From assembly GCA_021404985.1 (NCBI GenBank), contig QWHP01000094.1, positions 1 to 8,716 on the forward strand: a DNA stretch of 8,716 bases. The letters are read 5' to 3'. The position numbers and the translations under genes are program-made. Of this stretch, positions 7,751-8,716 are shown piece by piece. Source of the DNA: Actinobacteria bacterium ATB1 (GTDB taxonomy: Bacteria > Actinomycetota > Acidimicrobiia > UBA2766). The first letter of the stretch is position 1. Each line of letters begins with the position of its first letter. The notes below the pieces were generated by a model. That model ran no database searches, was not told where the DNA came from, and worked only from the letters and a program-made list of their open reading frames with translations.

Positions 7751-7791
7751 GTGGGGTTCAGTGATCTGGGAGGCAGGGCACGCAACCCCAT
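7751..7791 (+). promoter_or_regulatory. Stem-loop just before the first wzz-like gene
   Basis: TGGGGTT (7752-7758) pairs perfectly with AACCCCA (7784-7790), extended by a G-T pair outside. After a two-by-two internal mismatch, GTG (7761-7763) pairs with CAC (7779-7781). The 15-base loop carries GGGAGG (7768-7773), a Shine-Dalgarno-like run that is otherwise too far (27 bases) from the ATG at 7801. No T-run follows, so it is not a usual terminator. It may control translation or mRNA stability; function unproven. The rest of the 215-base gap (7586-7750) holds a weaker stem, GCCGGT 7636-7641 with ACCGGC 7664-7669, and no gene I can support. Confidence 0.4.
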
Positions 7792-7800
7792 AGGCGATAA

Positions 7801-8541
7801 ATGGATCTCGGTAACATCCTGAGGACTATCGGCAGGCGATCACTCCTTATCGCCATCTTCGTGGTTGCCGGGATCAGCGTCGCCGCCTTCACTCAACTGG
7901 AGTTCGGACCGGGTGGTCTGGTGCCGAAGGCGGGCAAGTACCGCTCCCAGATCCGCCTCTTCATCGATCTGCCGAGAGTGGACGCCGAAGTGGCCAACAC
8001 AGCCGTTCTCCGACTCATCACCACCCCGACGGTGCATGTGCAGGTCATCCAGTCGCAATCCTTTGCCGAGGAGATCTCCGAACGCGTCGGGGGCGCCTAC
8101 AGCGCCAAGGAGATCAAGGACGACCTCGTCGCCTGGGGGATCATCCCCTCCTACATCCTCATCATCGAAGTCGCCGGTGACACCCCGGAGGACGCAGTCA
8201 AGCTTGCCGAGGCAGCCGGGGCGACGTACATCGACTGGCTCGCGACGAGACAGGACGAAGCTGCCGTCCCAGAGAAGAACAGGATGACGGCCGAGATCGT
8301 GGAGCCGCCCCGGGTCGAGAACGTCGAATCCACGGGTGGGCAGGTGAGTCGGTGGATGATCTTCGGTGGGGTGGTCGGCGCGACCCTCGGCATCGTCCTC
8401 GCGTTCGGGATGGCACCACCTGAGCCGAAGGTCAAGGTCCGCAAGCTCAAGTCGAAGGGTCCCATTCCTGCCGAGCCCGACACGAGAGTGTTCGCGAACG
8501 ACCCACGCCCGTTCCCCAGAGTCGAAGGAACCAGGACATGA
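7801..8541 (+). CDS. Wzz-like polysaccharide chain-length/export protein
   Basis: A 246-residue membrane protein with the layout of Wzz/YveK-type polysaccharide co-polymerases: short cytoplasmic N-terminus, first helix (about 14-31), outside domain of about 150 residues with mixed strands and helices, second helix (about 184-204) and a basic cytoplasmic tail. Such proteins control chain length or link polymerisation to export. The proline-rich motif usual before helix 2 is only loosely present (EPPRVENVES, 168-177), and there is no Walker-type tyrosine kinase domain. An in-frame TAA directly before ATG 7801 fixes the 5' limit; no Shine-Dalgarno lies at normal distance. It follows the glycosylphosphotransferase gene by 215 bases and overlaps the next gene by four bases (ATGA). 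Family assignment is by architecture and context, as sequence conservation in this family is low. Confidence 0.82.
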   Translation: MDLGNILRTIGRRSLLIAIFVVAGISVAAFTQLEFGPGGLVPKAGKYRSQIRLFIDLPRVDAEVANTAVLRLITTPTVHVQVIQSQSFAEEISERVGGAYSAKEIKDDLVAWGIIPSYILIIEVAGDTPEDAVKLAEAAGATYIDWLATRQDEAAVPEKNRMTAEIVEPPRVENVESTGGQVSRWMIFGGVVGATLGIVLAFGMAPPEPKVKVRKLKSKGPIPAEPDTRVFANDPRPFPRVEGTRT

Positions 8542-8716
8542 ACGTCACAGAACTCATCCGGATCATCGCCAGACGCTGGTTGGTAGTCGCCGGATGTACC
8601 TTCGGCGGCCTTGCCCTGGTCTGGCTGCTGGCCTTCAAGTTCCCGACCTTCCAGCTCAAGAGCAGCACCTACTGCTCGACCGCGACGATTCTGATGGACA
8701 GCAACACGCAAGGTGT
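8538..8716 (+). CDS. Second Wzz-like protein, cut by window end
   Basis: Only the first 59 residues are in the window. They begin MNVTELIRIIARRW, closely parallel to the start of the preceding protein (MDLGNILRTIGRR), then a membrane helix (about residues 15-33) and the start of an outside region. AAGGA (8525-8529), inside the upstream gene, lies eight bases before the ATG, and the ATG overlaps the upstream TGA. It is therefore probably a paralogous co-polymerase subunit. Whether a C-terminal tyrosine kinase domain follows cannot be seen. Confidence 0.75.
   Translation, partial: MNVTELIRIIARRWLVVAGCTFGGLALVWLLAFKFPTFQLKSSTYCSTATILMDSNTQG

Noticed and set aside
7681..7764. Small ORF of 27 codons with AGGA seven bases upstream, a possible leader peptide.
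   Set aside because: Very short, competes with another small frame (7674-7793), and shows no recognisable peptide or regulatory codon run.
7575..7793. 72-residue frame overlapping the transferase end and the following gap.
   Set aside because: Starts inside the transferase gene, has no domain and looks like a chance open frame in GC-rich DNA.
7752..7800. Reading the pre-wzz hairpin as a Rho-independent terminator or c-di-GMP riboswitch.
   Set aside because: No T-run follows the stem, and the conserved bases of the known c-di-GMP riboswitch classes are not recognisable by eye.

Overview
The window is 8.7 kb of high-GC DNA, with G/C-rich third codon positions, GTG starts and short gaps or 4-base overlaps between genes. 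It looks like chromosomal DNA of an actinobacterium. An uncultured Acidimicrobiia-type lineage is my best guess, but that is inference from gene style, not a match. I see no tRNA, rRNA, CRISPR array, insertion sequence or phage gene.

Left block (+ strand, about 1-1774): the main part of a multi-pass membrane protein that resembles GT-C (ArnT/PMT-like) glycosyltransferases. Its reading frame is open to the left edge, so it may be cut by the window. It ends 68 bases from a convergent block.

Middle block (- strand, 5676 down to 1843): purF (glutamine PRPP amidotransferase, first committed step of purine synthesis), then a membrane-anchored GAF-domain histidine kinase, then a response regulator that is only a receiver domain with a tail. 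Kinase and regulator overlap by 4 bases (ATGA) and are almost certainly partners. The pair lies where many actinobacteria would have purM.

Right block (+ strand, 5798 to the end): a polyprenyl-phosphate sugar-1-phosphate transferase that starts a surface or exopolysaccharide on a lipid carrier, then two Wzz-like chain-length or export proteins overlapping by 4 bases, the second cut by the right edge. With the left-hand GT-C gene this suggests an envelope polysaccharide locus with the purF/two-component block inside or beside it.

Non-coding DNA is sparse. Two gaps carry structure: the 121-base divergent gap between purF and the transferase holds a perfect 8-base inverted repeat with an 18-base spacer, and the 215-base gap before the first wzz-like gene holds a stem-loop ending 10 bases before the start codon. 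I found no clear new defence or mobile system. The most original signals are these two elements, the 125-residue disordered N-terminal extension of the transferase, and the link between purF and a two-component pair with no DNA-binding output.
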